A stretch of DNA of 45,179 nucleotides from Geitlerinema sp. S16 (GTDB lineage Bacteria > Cyanobacteriota > Cyanobacteriia > Cyanobacteriales > Geitlerinemataceae), in NCBI GenBank assembly GCA_011390275.1, contig JAABST010000035.1, forward strand, positions 1 to 45,179, written 5' to 3'. This document shows, piece by piece, positions 22,777-31,943 of the stretch. A model generated the notes under the pieces. That model searched no databases and was not told the origin of the DNA. It saw only the letters and a list, made by a program, of their open reading frames with translations. The translations under genes and the position numbers were made by a program. How positions within the stretch are numbered: the first letter of the stretch is position 1; each line of letters begins with the position of its first letter.

Positions 22777-23319
22777 TTATTCCAGCCACCAAATATACTC
22801 CCCAGGCTTTTGACGGTTTTTGGCATATTTCCGCATGTAAACCATCTTCTCGCGATCGGAGAGTTGCCGGAAGTTCTCGTATGTAATGCCTAGCTCATCA
22901 AATAGGCTTTTTTGGGAATCCATCGACACTTCAAATCGTAAACGATGGGATGTTCTGACATGGACAACACAATCGCCATAGATTCCCCATCTCACCTCAG
23001 GAACACCGCCCATTTTTCCATAGACAAGATAGACTTTCTCAATACCTGAAACACGCTGACCTTCAGAAATGCTATTGGCAACGCTACGCCAGTTATCTTT
23101 CTCGGTAAACTTGACCTCTACACCAAACTGACCGATCGCAATATCAGGAAAAGCCTGCGCTTTGGAGTTTCGGTCAATGTCTAATCCTTCCTTCGCAAGC
23201 TGATCACGTACCGCTTCTTCAAACAGTTTCGAGTTTTTAAATTTGCCGTTCGTTTGAATGAACTGATTAAGCCTCTGTGTAATGGACTCTAAAATCAATT
23301 CAAATTGTATTTCATCCAT
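22777..23319 (-). CDS. PD-(D/E)XK restriction endonuclease candidate
   Basis: The 180-residue product carries a nuclease signature: Glu35, then Pro58-Asp59, eight residues, and Glu68-Val-Lys70 (AFPDIAIGQFGVEVKFTEKDNW). A short alpha/beta sequence follows (KVYLVYGKMGGVPEVRWGIYGDCVVHVRTSH). The type IIP reading rests mainly on the neighbour: its ATG at 23319 overlaps the end of a cytosine-5 methyltransferase gene by eight bases, so both are co-translated. The family and recognition sequence are unknown to me. An in-frame TTG at 23328 is a weaker start. The gene is AT-richer than flanking chromosomal genes. Confidence 0.78.
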   Translation of the reverse strand: MDEIQFELILESITQRLNQFIQTNGKFKNSKLFEEAVRDQLAKEGLDIDRNSKAQAFPDIAIGQFGVEVKFTEKDNWRSVANSISEGQRVSGIEKVYLVYGKMGGVPEVRWGIYGDCVVHVRTSHRLRFEVSMDSQKSLFDELGITYENFRQLSDREKMVYMRKYAKNRQKPGEYIWWLE

Positions 23320-24376
23320 AATTTTCAAGACTCATCGCGACGGCTTTGGCGACATGCCATGCTAAAACGGGTGGAACAGCATTTCCGATTTGTCGTTCCG
23401 TTTCTCTCAATTTTGACTGAAAAATAAACTCATCTGGAAATGATTGAATTCTGGCGGCTTCTCGCATGGACATTCTACGCGGATGTTTGTAATGGAAATG
23501 GATGTTTCCGTGGCACTCAGCTCGAATTGTATATCCTGCTCGATCGGCTTTGAGTCGTCGTCCACCTTGCTCTTTACTGCGGTTGGCTTTGCTCCAAATG
23601 TGGTTTATTCCTGGGGTCTCGGGTAGCTCTTCCAGGTCATGCAGTGCTGCATGGGCTGTGATATGTTCTTCCTGGCTTAAAATTGGAGTTGGATGAGTGA
23701 AATTGATACCGAGTTTTGTGCCAATAATGAAGACACGATCGCGAGTCTGGGGAACACCAAAGCTTGCGGAGTTGTACAGTTTATAACTTATTTGATAGCC
23801 TAGTTTTCTGAAATCCTCTAAGACTTTTTTAAGGGAGGAAACAGAGTGTTTCATCAGTAGTCCCTTAACGTTTTCGGCGACAAAGATTTTCGGTTGAACG
23901 GTCTCGACAACGGATACCATCGCTCGATAGAGTCCACTGCGTTCGCCTTCGATGCCGTGCCGTTTGCCGTTGATGGAAATATCTTGGCAGGGAAAACCAC
24001 CGATTACGATATCGGCGGATGTGGGTAAGGTTTCGATCGCGTCCCAGATATCTTGACAGATGATGTTATGGGGAAAGTTATGGCGGTAGGTGTCGCAGGC
24101 TCGTGGGTTTTGTTCGTTTGCCCAGATGATTTCAAAGGGGAGTTTGGGATAGTGTTTTCCGAGAAAGGTGAAGTTGCCGAGAAATCCGAGATCCATGCCG
24201 CCACAGCCGGAGAAGAGGGAGATGATACGGTGGGTTTGGCTGGATTTTAGGGGGAGGTTTAGGGTTGGAATTTCACGATCGCGATCGAACAGGGAGAGCT
24301 GTTGATTTTTGGCGGTGGGTTGGCGGTCTTTGGTTGGTGGTGCTGTTTTGATTTCCGTGATCGTGGGTTGGGGCAT
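23312..24376 (-). CDS. DNA (cytosine-5) methyltransferase
   Basis: The enzyme methylates cytosine C5 in duplex DNA using S-adenosylmethionine, here presumably protecting the host from the adjacent nuclease. The 354-residue product has the standard motif order: I (SLFSGCGGMDLGF, residues 53-65), IV (GGFPCQDIS with catalytic Cys130), VI (AENV, 167-170) and VIII (QTRDR, 210-214). Motif IX (SMREAARIQSFP) and motif X (RQIGNAVPPVLA) follow. The space between VIII and IX is short, so the target-recognition region is small. An N-terminal extension of about 48 residues rich in Lys/Gln/Pro precedes motif I. The gene lies 39 bases downstream of the type IIL gene. Confidence 0.94.
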   Translation of the reverse strand: MPQPTITEIKTAPPTKDRQPTAKNQQLSLFDRDREIPTLNLPLKSSQTHRIISLFSGCGGMDLGFLGNFTFLGKHYPKLPFEIIWANEQNPRACDTYRHNFPHNIICQDIWDAIETLPTSADIVIGGFPCQDISINGKRHGIEGERSGLYRAMVSVVETVQPKIFVAENVKGLLMKHSVSSLKKVLEDFRKLGYQISYKLYNSASFGVPQTRDRVFIIGTKLGINFTHPTPILSQEEHITAHAALHDLEELPETPGINHIWSKANRSKEQGGRRLKADRAGYTIRAECHGNIHFHYKHPRRMSMREAARIQSFPDEFIFQSKLRETERQIGNAVPPVLAWHVAKAVAMSLENYG

Positions 24377-24415
24377 GTCAAGGTGGTTGATGGGCGTCTA
24401 CTTTAAATGAATGAT

Positions 24416-27211
24416 TTATTTTGTTGGCTCTGTTTTGTCGCAATTCGCTTCATTATTGCGATTATTTTTCTTGCTGGTTCGCTTTTTCTTTTCGACTTTG
24501 AGCAGTGGCGCACTCAGGGTTTCATAAAGGCTAAACAGGTATTCAATGCGGTTCAGTTCGTTAACAAAAGGTTGCGGGCGATAGCAGAGGTCTACGGCTT
24601 TATCTAGGGTTTGATGGGCTTTTACTAGATCGGGGGGCATGGTGAGCGGGTCGTAGAGATCGGCGAGGCTACTATCGGGGTATTTTTCGCGGGTGTCTAA
24701 TACTTTTTGTGCAGCGGTTTCGACTTTCTGTTTTTGTTTGTCGCTGATATTTTCGGGGAATGGGTAATTGTTGTAAACGATGTCTTTGGAATAACGATAG
24801 TCACTTTTTAGTCTTCCGCAAACATATTTAACCCATGTCATATGCATCTCAGACGTGAGCATCCCAAACAAATATAAATCGCCATTGGGGATAATCAGGC
24901 AACTATCACTAGCGAGACTCTGTTTACCCAAGAATCCTAGCGGAATATACTTTCGATTTTCTGAAGAAACACGAGGAACTAAAAGATAATCTGTCGTTGG
25001 CATATTTTCGACATGAAATCGAGTAGGAGTTGATGCTAACTTTCTTGTTGGAGAGCTTTTACTAGCCAGCCTAAATTGTTTAACTGCTTCGATACGTCGT
25101 AAGGCATAAGGCATTTGCTTTAATTCCTTTGGAGGACAATCACCTAGCCAAAGACACCATCTTGCTTGTTTATTGATAAACTCCCTGGCTCCTAACCATT
25201 TCCTAAACCATTTAGCAGATTTTGGCTCTAATTTGATAAATTCGTCTTTTTCTAAAGTTGTAAATAAATAACTACCTCCATCGATCGGCTTATTGCCTAT
25301 ACCAATTTCAGGAACGTCAGACAAAGGCTTTTGCTTTTTTTGAATGGTTATGTCTGTTCCATTAACCAGGTAAGGATTAATATTTTTAGCTTTTATCTCA
25401 AGTGGCTCACCTTTAATATCTTCATATTCAAAAAGACGTTTTTCTGAAATATCGAAATTAGCAAATCCGATAATAATGCAGTAAACAGCAGCATTCTTTC
25501 TTGCTTCATTTGACCACTTAAAAGTCCTATGAGCAAAATGAATTTTTATTTTGTATTGACCAAAAAGAACGTCCCATAAAATACCAATTTGCTCACCTTG
25601 AGAAATAGAATTGGTACTAACAAACGTTACTTTTATGCTGGAATCTCGAATGAATTCTGATGCCTTAACATACCAAGCAGAAACATAATCCATCACCCCC
25701 GATCCCTTGGCATTGGCAAATATATTAAGAAGATCATCCCTTTGGGTTGTCGTCATCATCTTAGAGCCAATGAATGGCGGATTACCCAAAATGAAATTTA
25801 GATCCTCTTTGGCAACAACCGACCCCCAATCAATCCGTAACGAATTCCCATGAACGATTTTTGCCGCCTTCTTCAACGGCAACCGCACAAAATATTGACC
25901 AAACTCATTCATCACCTTCAGATTCATCTGGTGATCGATCAACCACATCGCCACTTCCGCCACCCGCACCGCAAACTCATCACACTCAACCCCCGCAAAC
26001 TGATCCACATCCACCCGAATGATCGAACTAACATTCATCACCAACTGCCCACCCTGGCGTAACTCCAACAAAATCAAAATCTCCAACTCCCGTAACTCGC
26101 GATACGTGATGATTAAGAAATTGCCACAACCACACGCCGGATCAAGAAAATGGAGCTTTGCAATTTTATTGAGCAACTCCTGAAGCTTGCCCTTGCTTCC
26201 CTTCGCCTTCTCAAACTCGCTATATAAATCATCCAGAAACAACGGACGAATCAACTTCTGAATATTCTTCTCAGACGTATAATGCGCCCCCAAATTACGG
26301 TGCTCCTGCTGATTCATCACCGCCTGAAACATCGACCCAAAAATCGCCGGGGAAATCTTACCCCAATCAAACGCACAAGCCTTTAACAAAATATCGCGCA
26401 TCCCGCGATCAAATGCCGCCAGTTGTAAAACCTCCTCAAACAACTTGCCATTCACATAAGGAAATTGTGCCAAATTTTCATCTAAAATTTTTGGCCGCTT
26501 CTCTCTTGGCGTATTCAACACATGAAAAATTGAACCAATATGCATCGCCAAATCGCTACCATCTTCCTTTGTATGGCGATCGACATACTCCCAAAAGATG
26601 CCCTTCTGATCAAAAATCCCCGTATCATCCGCAAATAAACAAAATAATAGACGTACTAGATACACCTCCAAATCATGACCCATATAGCCGATCTCCTTCA
26701 GGCGATCGTGCAGCTTGCCCATCAACTCCGCTGCCGTAATATTGACCGGATCTTCATCCTTATAAATCCGCTTCTCATACCCCGCAATAAAACCAAACAA
26801 CTCGACACGATCGCAAAAATCCTCTAACTCAAACTCATGAGTCTCATCCGTATCTAGATTGTAAAGCCTGAATTTGGCAAAATCCGACACCAAAATATAC
26901 TTGGGTAACTCATGCTCCTTCAAATTCGGGAAATAATCCTTAGCTTGCTGCGTCGCCCGATCTAAACTCTTACCCCGCGACTTATGCTCAACTAAAATCT
27001 CCCCTTTCCACAACAGATCGATAAATCCTTGCTTGTTATCCGCCTTCTTAATCGGCTGCTCAAAACTGGCAACTCGCCGCCGCGTAATCCCAAACACGTT
27101 AAAAAAATCATTCCAAAACGTCTGCGCCTCGGATTTCTCCGAAGCTTCGTTTTCCCATTCCTTAGAAAAGGCGATCGCTCGTTCCCGAATTTCGCGCCAA
27201 CTTAACGGCAT
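24416..27211 (-). CDS. Type IIL (MmeI-like) restriction-modification enzyme
   Basis: This 931-residue single-chain enzyme combines nuclease, adenine methyltransferase and target recognition, as in MmeI. The N-terminal nuclease core reads GFIDLLWKGEILVEHKSRG, with Asp65, Glu75 and Lys77 (D-X9-EXK, the MmeI spacing). A helical spacer follows. The methyltransferase has motif I DPACGCGNF (357-365) and motif IV NPPF (477-480), typical of N6-adenine enzymes. Residues about 590-830 form the probable target-recognition domain, followed by a helical C-terminus and a basic tail. In the family one polypeptide both cuts and modifies. The gene is AT-rich and almost free of HIP1 octamers, unlike the flanks, which suggests horizontal gain. 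The ATG at 27211 is preceded by AAAAGTTTTAGGTCT. Confidence 0.9.
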   Translation of the reverse strand: MPLSWREIRERAIAFSKEWENEASEKSEAQTFWNDFFNVFGITRRRVASFEQPIKKADNKQGFIDLLWKGEILVEHKSRGKSLDRATQQAKDYFPNLKEHELPKYILVSDFAKFRLYNLDTDETHEFELEDFCDRVELFGFIAGYEKRIYKDEDPVNITAAELMGKLHDRLKEIGYMGHDLEVYLVRLLFCLFADDTGIFDQKGIFWEYVDRHTKEDGSDLAMHIGSIFHVLNTPREKRPKILDENLAQFPYVNGKLFEEVLQLAAFDRGMRDILLKACAFDWGKISPAIFGSMFQAVMNQQEHRNLGAHYTSEKNIQKLIRPLFLDDLYSEFEKAKGSKGKLQELLNKIAKLHFLDPACGCGNFLIITYRELRELEILILLELRQGGQLVMNVSSIIRVDVDQFAGVECDEFAVRVAEVAMWLIDHQMNLKVMNEFGQYFVRLPLKKAAKIVHGNSLRIDWGSVVAKEDLNFILGNPPFIGSKMMTTTQRDDLLNIFANAKGSGVMDYVSAWYVKASEFIRDSSIKVTFVSTNSISQGEQIGILWDVLFGQYKIKIHFAHRTFKWSNEARKNAAVYCIIIGFANFDISEKRLFEYEDIKGEPLEIKAKNINPYLVNGTDITIQKKQKPLSDVPEIGIGNKPIDGGSYLFTTLEKDEFIKLEPKSAKWFRKWLGAREFINKQARWCLWLGDCPPKELKQMPYALRRIEAVKQFRLASKSSPTRKLASTPTRFHVENMPTTDYLLVPRVSSENRKYIPLGFLGKQSLASDSCLIIPNGDLYLFGMLTSEMHMTWVKYVCGRLKSDYRYSKDIVYNNYPFPENISDKQKQKVETAAQKVLDTREKYPDSSLADLYDPLTMPPDLVKAHQTLDKAVDLCYRPQPFVNELNRIEYLFSLYETLSAPLLKVEKKKRTSKKNNRNNEANCDKTEPTK

Positions 27212-27427
27212 AGACCTAAAACTTTTATCCTAAAGATCCGCACTCAGCCCAAGCATAACCGAAACCACGATCGCTTCCTTGAGCAAACTCATCCAATACT
27301 CATCTCAATCAGCAAGGTGCATATACAGTAGATGCATTGCCGGGAAACGATCGCATCCAGCCACCCTCAAGCCCACCCCCGTCCGTGATTGACCCATCAC
27401 CATCGCCAGAGCCAGCCCAATAGCCAT

Positions 27428-27455
27428 AAAAAAAGAACCCGACAGGATCGGGTTC
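27428..27455 (-). terminator. Rho-independent terminator of psbK
   Basis: On the minus strand, GAACCCGA, a five-base loop and the complementary arm are followed by seven T residues. It lies 70 bases after the psbK stop and is a textbook intrinsic terminator. Confidence 0.85.
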
Positions 27456-27460
27456 AGAAG

Positions 27461-27480
27461 GGTTCGATCGCGATCGAACC
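27461..27480. repeat. Perfect 20-bp palindrome containing a HIP1-like core
   Basis: GGTTCGATCGCGATCGAACC is a perfect palindrome just upstream of the psbK terminator in transcription order. It contains the overlapping CGATCG words typical of HIP1 sites. Significance unknown. Confidence 0.6.
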
Positions 27481-27524
27481 ATGTTGAAGGGCATGTGACG
27501 ATCGGCGATCGGACAAGGCGCGAT

Positions 27525-27662
27525 TTAGCGGAAACCCACCGAGGCTTGCCAAACGAAAGCCAACAGTAGAAAGAAGACCGGAATGATCGGCAAAACATCC
27601 ACAAGGGGGTTAAAGACCTGATACGCTTCCGGCAGTTTTGCCAAGAGCAGAGCTGCTTCCAT
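27525..27662 (-). CDS. psbK: Photosystem II reaction centre protein K
   Basis: PsbK is a small intrinsic subunit of photosystem II in the thylakoid membrane. The 45-residue precursor reads [20 protein letters not shown], then [20 protein letters not shown] and SVGFR. The mature form is known to begin at the KLPEAY segment after removal of the first eight residues. It has the single transmembrane helix with the conserved VDVLP...F..LAFVWQA..GFR. The length is normal for the family. It is monocistronic, with a terminator 70 bases downstream and a 240-base leader containing a 30-base palindrome. This gene is easily missed because it is short and longer frames overlap it. Confidence 0.95.
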   Translation of the reverse strand: MEAALLLAKLPEAYQVFNPLVDVLPIIPVFFLLLAFVWQASVGFR

Positions 27663-27840
27663 AATGATTGAAATCCTTTTAATTCAAGGCTTTTCTTAGA
27701 TTTTAGAAATACTATCATGTATCCGTAAGCCCAATGGCCGAGATACTCATCCGGACACAGGGCATGATGCATTCTTGTCAAATTTGACAAACCAAACTGA
27801 GGGCAAACAGACCGCATGGATCGCTCTCCCCTTCGTTGTC

Positions 27841-27870
27841 CATAGGGGCGCATGGCCATGCGCCCCTATG
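27841..27870. repeat. Perfect 30-bp palindrome (dispersed GGGGCGCATGGCCATGCGCC type)
   Basis: The palindrome is CATAGGGGCGCATGG followed by its exact complement. Sequences of this kind recur in many cyanobacterial genomes as short dispersed repeats. Here it lies between msrA and psbK, both on the minus strand, and could fold as a terminator-like hairpin after msrA. Confidence 0.8.
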
Positions 27871-27905
27871 GATTCACCGTTTCGTGTGTATCTGAAGCGG
27901 TGTGC

Positions 27906-28550
27906 TTACGCGGTGCAGTATGGGACATTCGTGCCGCCGAGACCGCAGTAGCCGCCGGGGTTTTTCGCGAGATATTGCTGGTGGTAGTCTTCGGCGTAGT
28001 AAAACTCGGGCGCATCGATAATTTCGGTGGTAATCGCGTCGTAGTTCGCTTTGCTGAGGTCGGCCTGATAGCGATCGCGAGCCGCTTCGGCCAGTTGTTT
28101 TTGCGTCTCGGAGTAGGTGTAAATCCCCGATCGATACTGAGTTCCGGTGTCATTCCCTTGGCGCATACCCTGGGTCGGGTTGTGGCTTTCCCAAAACACC
28201 CGTAGCAGCGTTTCATAGCTGACGATCGTCGGATCGTAGGCCACCAGCACCACTTCGTTATGCCCCGTCATGCCCGAACAGACTTCTTTGTAGGTCGGAT
28301 TAGGCGTAAACCCCGCTGCGTAGCCCACCGCCGTGCTGAACACGCCATCAAGTTGCCAAAACTTGCGCTCGGCTCCCCAAAAGCAGCCAAGGCCAAACAT
28401 CGCCAGTTCAATCCCGGCGGGAAACGGAGGCTGTAGCGGGTTGCCGTTGACGAAATGCTTGGCGGGGACGGGCATTTTTTCCGATCGACCCGGTAGGGCG
28501 TCGCTGGGTTTGGGGAGTTCGAGTTTTTTACCGAGTCCGAATAAAAACAT
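27906..28550 (-). CDS. msrA: Peptide-methionine (S)-S-oxide reductase
   Basis: MsrA reduces methionine-S-sulfoxide in oxidised proteins in the cytosol, with thioredoxin as reductant. The 214-residue product has the catalytic motif GCFWGAER with Cys56. Conserved blocks follow: [40 protein letters not shown] and [19 protein letters not shown]. The recycling cysteines are Cys202 and Cys212. The first 48 residues ([21 protein letters not shown]...) form the extension typical of the long cyanobacterial/plant MsrA. The ATG at 28550 is chosen because it begins this family extension. Confidence 0.95.
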   Translation of the reverse strand: MFLFGLGKKLELPKPSDALPGRSEKMPVPAKHFVNGNPLQPPFPAGIELAMFGLGCFWGAERKFWQLDGVFSTAVGYAAGFTPNPTYKEVCSGMTGHNEVVLVAYDPTIVSYETLLRVFWESHNPTQGMRQGNDTGTQYRSGIYTYSETQKQLAEAARDRYQADLSKANYDAITTEIIDAPEFYYAEDYHQQYLAKNPGGYCGLGGTNVPYCTA

Positions 28551-28915
28551 GGTGTCGTTTGATGAAATTGAACGGGTTGGCGATCGGGCGATCGGACAAT
28601 CAAATCGTTGATCGACGTATCGCTGCGTTAATTTTAGGAAGATTTCCCCAGCGAGGGGAACGATCAAACGGTGGCGATATCCGTCCTGCAAAGCAAAGTC
28701 CCGCGTTATCCTTAGTTATCGATGGGTTAAGCTCATTGCTGAAACAGGCCGGTGTTTGATCAATAATGTTTTATGTTTTCTAAACCATCTTTTGTTAAAA
28801 CAAAACGTTAGTAGCCTAGCCCCCACAACGTCGATAACAGAAGCGCCGTAACCCATTCGGAAGACACATAGATGCACTATGTGGTTTGAATGTTAAGGCC
28901 GACACGTTCGTTTTG
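28551..28915. other. Divergent spacer between msrA and the M16 operon
   Basis: These 365 bases carry the promoters of both divergent units. It contains no gene. AT-rich words, such as AATAATGTTTTATGTTTTCT near 28760, may include promoter elements, but none is clear enough to assign. Confidence 0.4.
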
Positions 28916-30220
28916 ATGTCCTACATGTCCAACGAGAACGCCAGTATCGCCCCCACTCTATCCGCTTGCCCGCCGGTCAATATCCATCGCCGTGACGATG
29001 GGCTGACGCTGATTCATCAAGAAATCAGGGCTGTTCCTGTTGTTGTGACCGACATTTGGGTCGATGCAGGCGCACGCTACGAACATCCTGAACATCTCGG
29101 TATCGCTCATTTTTTGGAGCATATGGTGTTTAAGGGAACCGATCGCCAGCTACCGGGAGAATTTGACTACGCGATCGAGCGGCGAGGCGGCGCAACCAAT
29201 GCCGCCACGAGCCACGATTACGCTCACTTTTACATCACGACCGCCGATCGCGACTTCGAGTCAACGCTGCCGCATCTCTGCGATCTGCTGCTGCGTGCCA
29301 AGATTCCCGACGATGAATTTGGCCTGGAGCGCGAGGTGGTTTATGAGGAAATCGCCCAGTATCACGACAACCCGGACGATCGCATTTTTGCTGCGATGAT
29401 GGCGGCGCTATACCCGGAGGCCGCCTACGGGTGTCCGGTACTCGGCACGCGCGATCGGTTAGCGCTGATGACGCCGGAGCTGATGCGTCAATTTCACGGG
29501 CAGTACTATCAGCCCGAACACATGAACGTGACGATCGTTGGTAACGTCAGCTTCGAGCGGGCGAAAGCGGCGATCGATCAGCACTGTCGCGACTTTGTCC
29601 CCGCAACCGCCTACCGATCTGACCTGCCGACGCCTGCATTTGTCCCACCCACCGGCGTGACCCGCGAAATCATCGAATTGCCCAACCTCGAACTGGCTCG
29701 CCTCAATTTGGCATGGCATGGCCCCGGCGCTGACAACCTCCATGATGGCTACGGTCTCGATCTCATTTCGACGATCCTCGCCGGTGGGCGTTCCTCGCCG
29801 TTAGTGCGCGATCTCCGTGAACAGCGACAATGGGTACAGGGCATTGGCTGTTATTTTTCGCTTCAGCGGGATTCGGGATTGTTTTCGATCTCCGCTTGGC
29901 TCGAAGAGATCTATCTAAAAAACGTCGAAGAAGCGATCATCGCCCAGATCACGAAGCTCCGCCAGCGTCCCGTAGACTCGTCCGTGTTACGTCGCGCCCA
30001 GCGCCAATTGTGTAACGATTTTGTCTTCTCGACGGAGACACCGAACCAGCTCGCGGGGCTTTACGGCTACTATCACACGCTGGCTCACGCCGATCGTGCC
30101 TTTGCCTATCCAGCGGAAATCTGTACGATCACTCCCGAGGAGTTACAGGCGATCGCCCAGCGCTATCTGACCCCCGATGCCTACCTGGCGGTTGTGGGAA
30201 TCAGCGAGCCGACCCAATAG
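28916..30220 (+). CDS. M16 family zinc peptidase, catalytic subunit
   Basis: M16 (pitrilysin/mitochondrial processing peptidase-like) enzymes degrade or trim peptides. The 434-residue product contains the inverted zinc motif HFLEH (His65-Glu68-His69). The downstream Glu in REVVYEEIAQ (about residue 144) completes the zinc site. The C-terminal half has the second domain with GGRSSPLVRDLREQRQWVQGIG. The partner gene starts 50 bases downstream, forming the two-subunit arrangement common in cyanobacteria. The ATG at 28916 is chosen; an upstream TTG (28886) or a later ATG (28925) are alternatives. No signal peptide is visible, so it is likely cytosolic. Confidence 0.92.
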   Translation: MSYMSNENASIAPTLSACPPVNIHRRDDGLTLIHQEIRAVPVVVTDIWVDAGARYEHPEHLGIAHFLEHMVFKGTDRQLPGEFDYAIERRGGATNAATSHDYAHFYITTADRDFESTLPHLCDLLLRAKIPDDEFGLEREVVYEEIAQYHDNPDDRIFAAMMAALYPEAAYGCPVLGTRDRLALMTPELMRQFHGQYYQPEHMNVTIVGNVSFERAKAAIDQHCRDFVPATAYRSDLPTPAFVPPTGVTREIIELPNLELARLNLAWHGPGADNLHDGYGLDLISTILAGGRSSPLVRDLREQRQWVQGIGCYFSLQRDSGLFSISAWLEEIYLKNVEEAIIAQITKLRQRPVDSSVLRRAQRQLCNDFVFSTETPNQLAGLYGYYHTLAHADRAFAYPAEICTITPEELQAIAQRYLTPDAYLAVVGISEPTQ

Positions 30221-30270
30221 CGCCCGATCAATTATCAACTTCTCCCGCCCCCAGCCACATCCCCGCCTTC

Positions 30271-31665
30271 ATGCTCCACAACCAAATCCATCGCAAAACC
30301 CTGTCCAACGGGATCGTGGCGATCGCAATCAACAACCCCAGCACCGATATCATGGCGGCGCGGATGTTTTTTCGCTCCGGCAGCCGCTACGACACCATCC
30401 CCGGCACGGGTCACCTCATGGCCACCGTGATGACCAAAGGTACGTCGCGCCAATCGTCGATGGAGATCGCCGAACAGGTCGAATCGATCGGTGCAAGTCT
30501 TGGCACCGAATCCACCACGGACTATTTTCTCGTGAGCCTGAAGACCATTTCGGCGGACTTTGGGGAAATGCTCAAGCTGACGAGCGAGATTGTCCGCGAT
30601 CCCTCGTTTCCAGAACACGAAGTTGAACTCGAAAAGCGTTTAGCGCTGCAATCGATTCGATCGCAACGCGAACAGCCCTTTTCAATCGCGTTTTCTGAGT
30701 TGCGATCGGCGATGTATGCCGATCACCCCTACGCCCAGTCCACCCTCGGAACCGAGGCCAGCGTCGAGACGCTCACCCGCAAGGATTTGCAGCATTACCA
30801 CCGCACCCACCTCCGCCCCGACAATCTAATCGTCACCCTGGTCGGCTGCATTGACCCCGAACAGGCGATCGCCCAATTTGAAGCCAGCTTCGGTGACTGG
30901 CAAAACCCAAGCGAGCCGATCTCGCGCCCCTCGTTTCCCAGCCTCACCCCGCGTCCCCACCGGGTCGGGTTTGCCCAGGAAACGCAGCAGTCAATCATCA
31001 TGCTGGGGTATCTCGCCCCGTCGGTGTTGGCCGCCGACGTCTCGGACTTTCCAACCGATCGAACCGATCAACAAGACGACCTGGCCGCCCGTTTAACGGC
31101 AGCGGTTAACACGGATGATGCCGCTGACTCCGTGAGTTTCAACCACGGCGTCATTCCCAGCGATTACGCGGCTCTGAAATTGCTCAACACGTATCTCGGC
31201 AATGGTCTCTCTAGCCGCCTGTTTGTTGAGCTGCGAGAAAAGCGCGGCCTTGCCTATGACGTGTCCGCGTTCTATCCCACCCGCGTCGAAACCTCGCAGT
31301 TTGTCACCTATATCGGTACGGCTCCTCAAAATACCGAAATCGCCCTGGATGGTTTGAAATTTGAGGTCGATCGCCTGACGGACTGTTTACTCGATGACGA
31401 GGAGTTGGAAACGGCCAAAAGCAAATTGTTAGGCCAGTATGCCCTCGGGAAACAAACCAATGCACAAATCGCACAAATCCTAGGCTGGTATGAGGCCATT
31501 GGCCTGGGAACGGGATTTGATGCGGCGTTCCCTGCGGCGATCGAAGCGGTAACCGCAGAGGCCGCCCGCGAAACAGCACGACGATACCTCCGCGATCCCT
31601 ACGTTTCGGTGGTCGGCCCCCAGGAGGCGATCGATCCCGTGTTGCAGGTGACGGCCTCGTGCTGA
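30271..31665 (+). CDS. M16 family protein, non-catalytic partner subunit
   Basis: The 464-residue product is a second M16 protein with the zinc motif lost: the place of HFLEH reads GHLMATVMTKGT, with no HXXEH. It keeps the Arg/Tyr substrate-binding block of M16 partners, GLSSRLFVELREKRGLAYDV. An Asp-rich insert (TDRTDQQDDLAARLTAAVNTDDAAD, near residues 265-290) lies before the second domain. I infer that it forms a heterodimer with the preceding gene's product, like the alpha/beta pair of mitochondrial processing peptidase. Confidence 0.9.
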   Translation: MLHNQIHRKTLSNGIVAIAINNPSTDIMAARMFFRSGSRYDTIPGTGHLMATVMTKGTSRQSSMEIAEQVESIGASLGTESTTDYFLVSLKTISADFGEMLKLTSEIVRDPSFPEHEVELEKRLALQSIRSQREQPFSIAFSELRSAMYADHPYAQSTLGTEASVETLTRKDLQHYHRTHLRPDNLIVTLVGCIDPEQAIAQFEASFGDWQNPSEPISRPSFPSLTPRPHRVGFAQETQQSIIMLGYLAPSVLAADVSDFPTDRTDQQDDLAARLTAAVNTDDAADSVSFNHGVIPSDYAALKLLNTYLGNGLSSRLFVELREKRGLAYDVSAFYPTRVETSQFVTYIGTAPQNTEIALDGLKFEVDRLTDCLLDDEELETAKSKLLGQYALGKQTNAQIAQILGWYEAIGLGTGFDAAFPAAIEAVTAEAARETARRYLRDPYVSVVGPQEAIDPVLQVTASC

Positions 31666-31743
31666 AATCGGCCTAGGACGAGGGACGCCAACGCCCTATT
31701 CGCTCCTTAGCCCATTCGCTCCACATCAGCCCCTGAGCGAATC

Positions 31744-31890
31744 TCATACGAAATCCGGTTCTGTATTAAAAAAATAAAGAACGCCTATGAGCACTGAGCG
31801 GAGTCGTTGGCGTAGCCTTTGCGAAGCAAATAGTGCGGTGTTCGCTCAGAGCGGCGATCTAAGTCTGTACACAGCCGGATTTCGTATCAG
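31744..31890. mobile_element. 147-bp element with 23-bp terminal inverted repeats, MITE-like
   Basis: The left end CTCATACGAAATCCGG... (31744-31766) and the right end (31868-31890) are inverted repeats matching at 20 of 23 bases, with a perfect 14-base core, ATACGAAATCCGG extended outward. The interior has GAGCACTGAGCGGAGTCG and GGCGTAGCC words that also appear in other cyanobacterial spacer repeats; GAGCACTGAGCGG recurs at 16852. There is no coding capacity. I see no clear target-site duplication. It lies directly upstream of the Na/Pi transporter and could affect its expression. Confidence 0.5.
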
Positions 31891-31943
31891 CGTTCATCAG
31901 ACTTCCGCTCAATTACACCCGATTACGCCCGATTACGCCCAAC

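Larger units (their letters stand above)
27212..27524. other. Spacer with terminator and palindrome
   Basis: No gene is seen between the type IIL start and psbK. The region holds the psbK terminator (27428-27455) and a 20-base perfect palindrome (27461-27480). The remaining bases before 27420 show nothing I can name; they must hold the promoter of the restriction operon. Confidence 0.5.

Noticed and set aside
27305..27859. 184-codon minus-strand frame overlapping psbK
   Set aside because: It reads psbK in the wrong frame; the 45-residue PsbK sequence is unmistakable.
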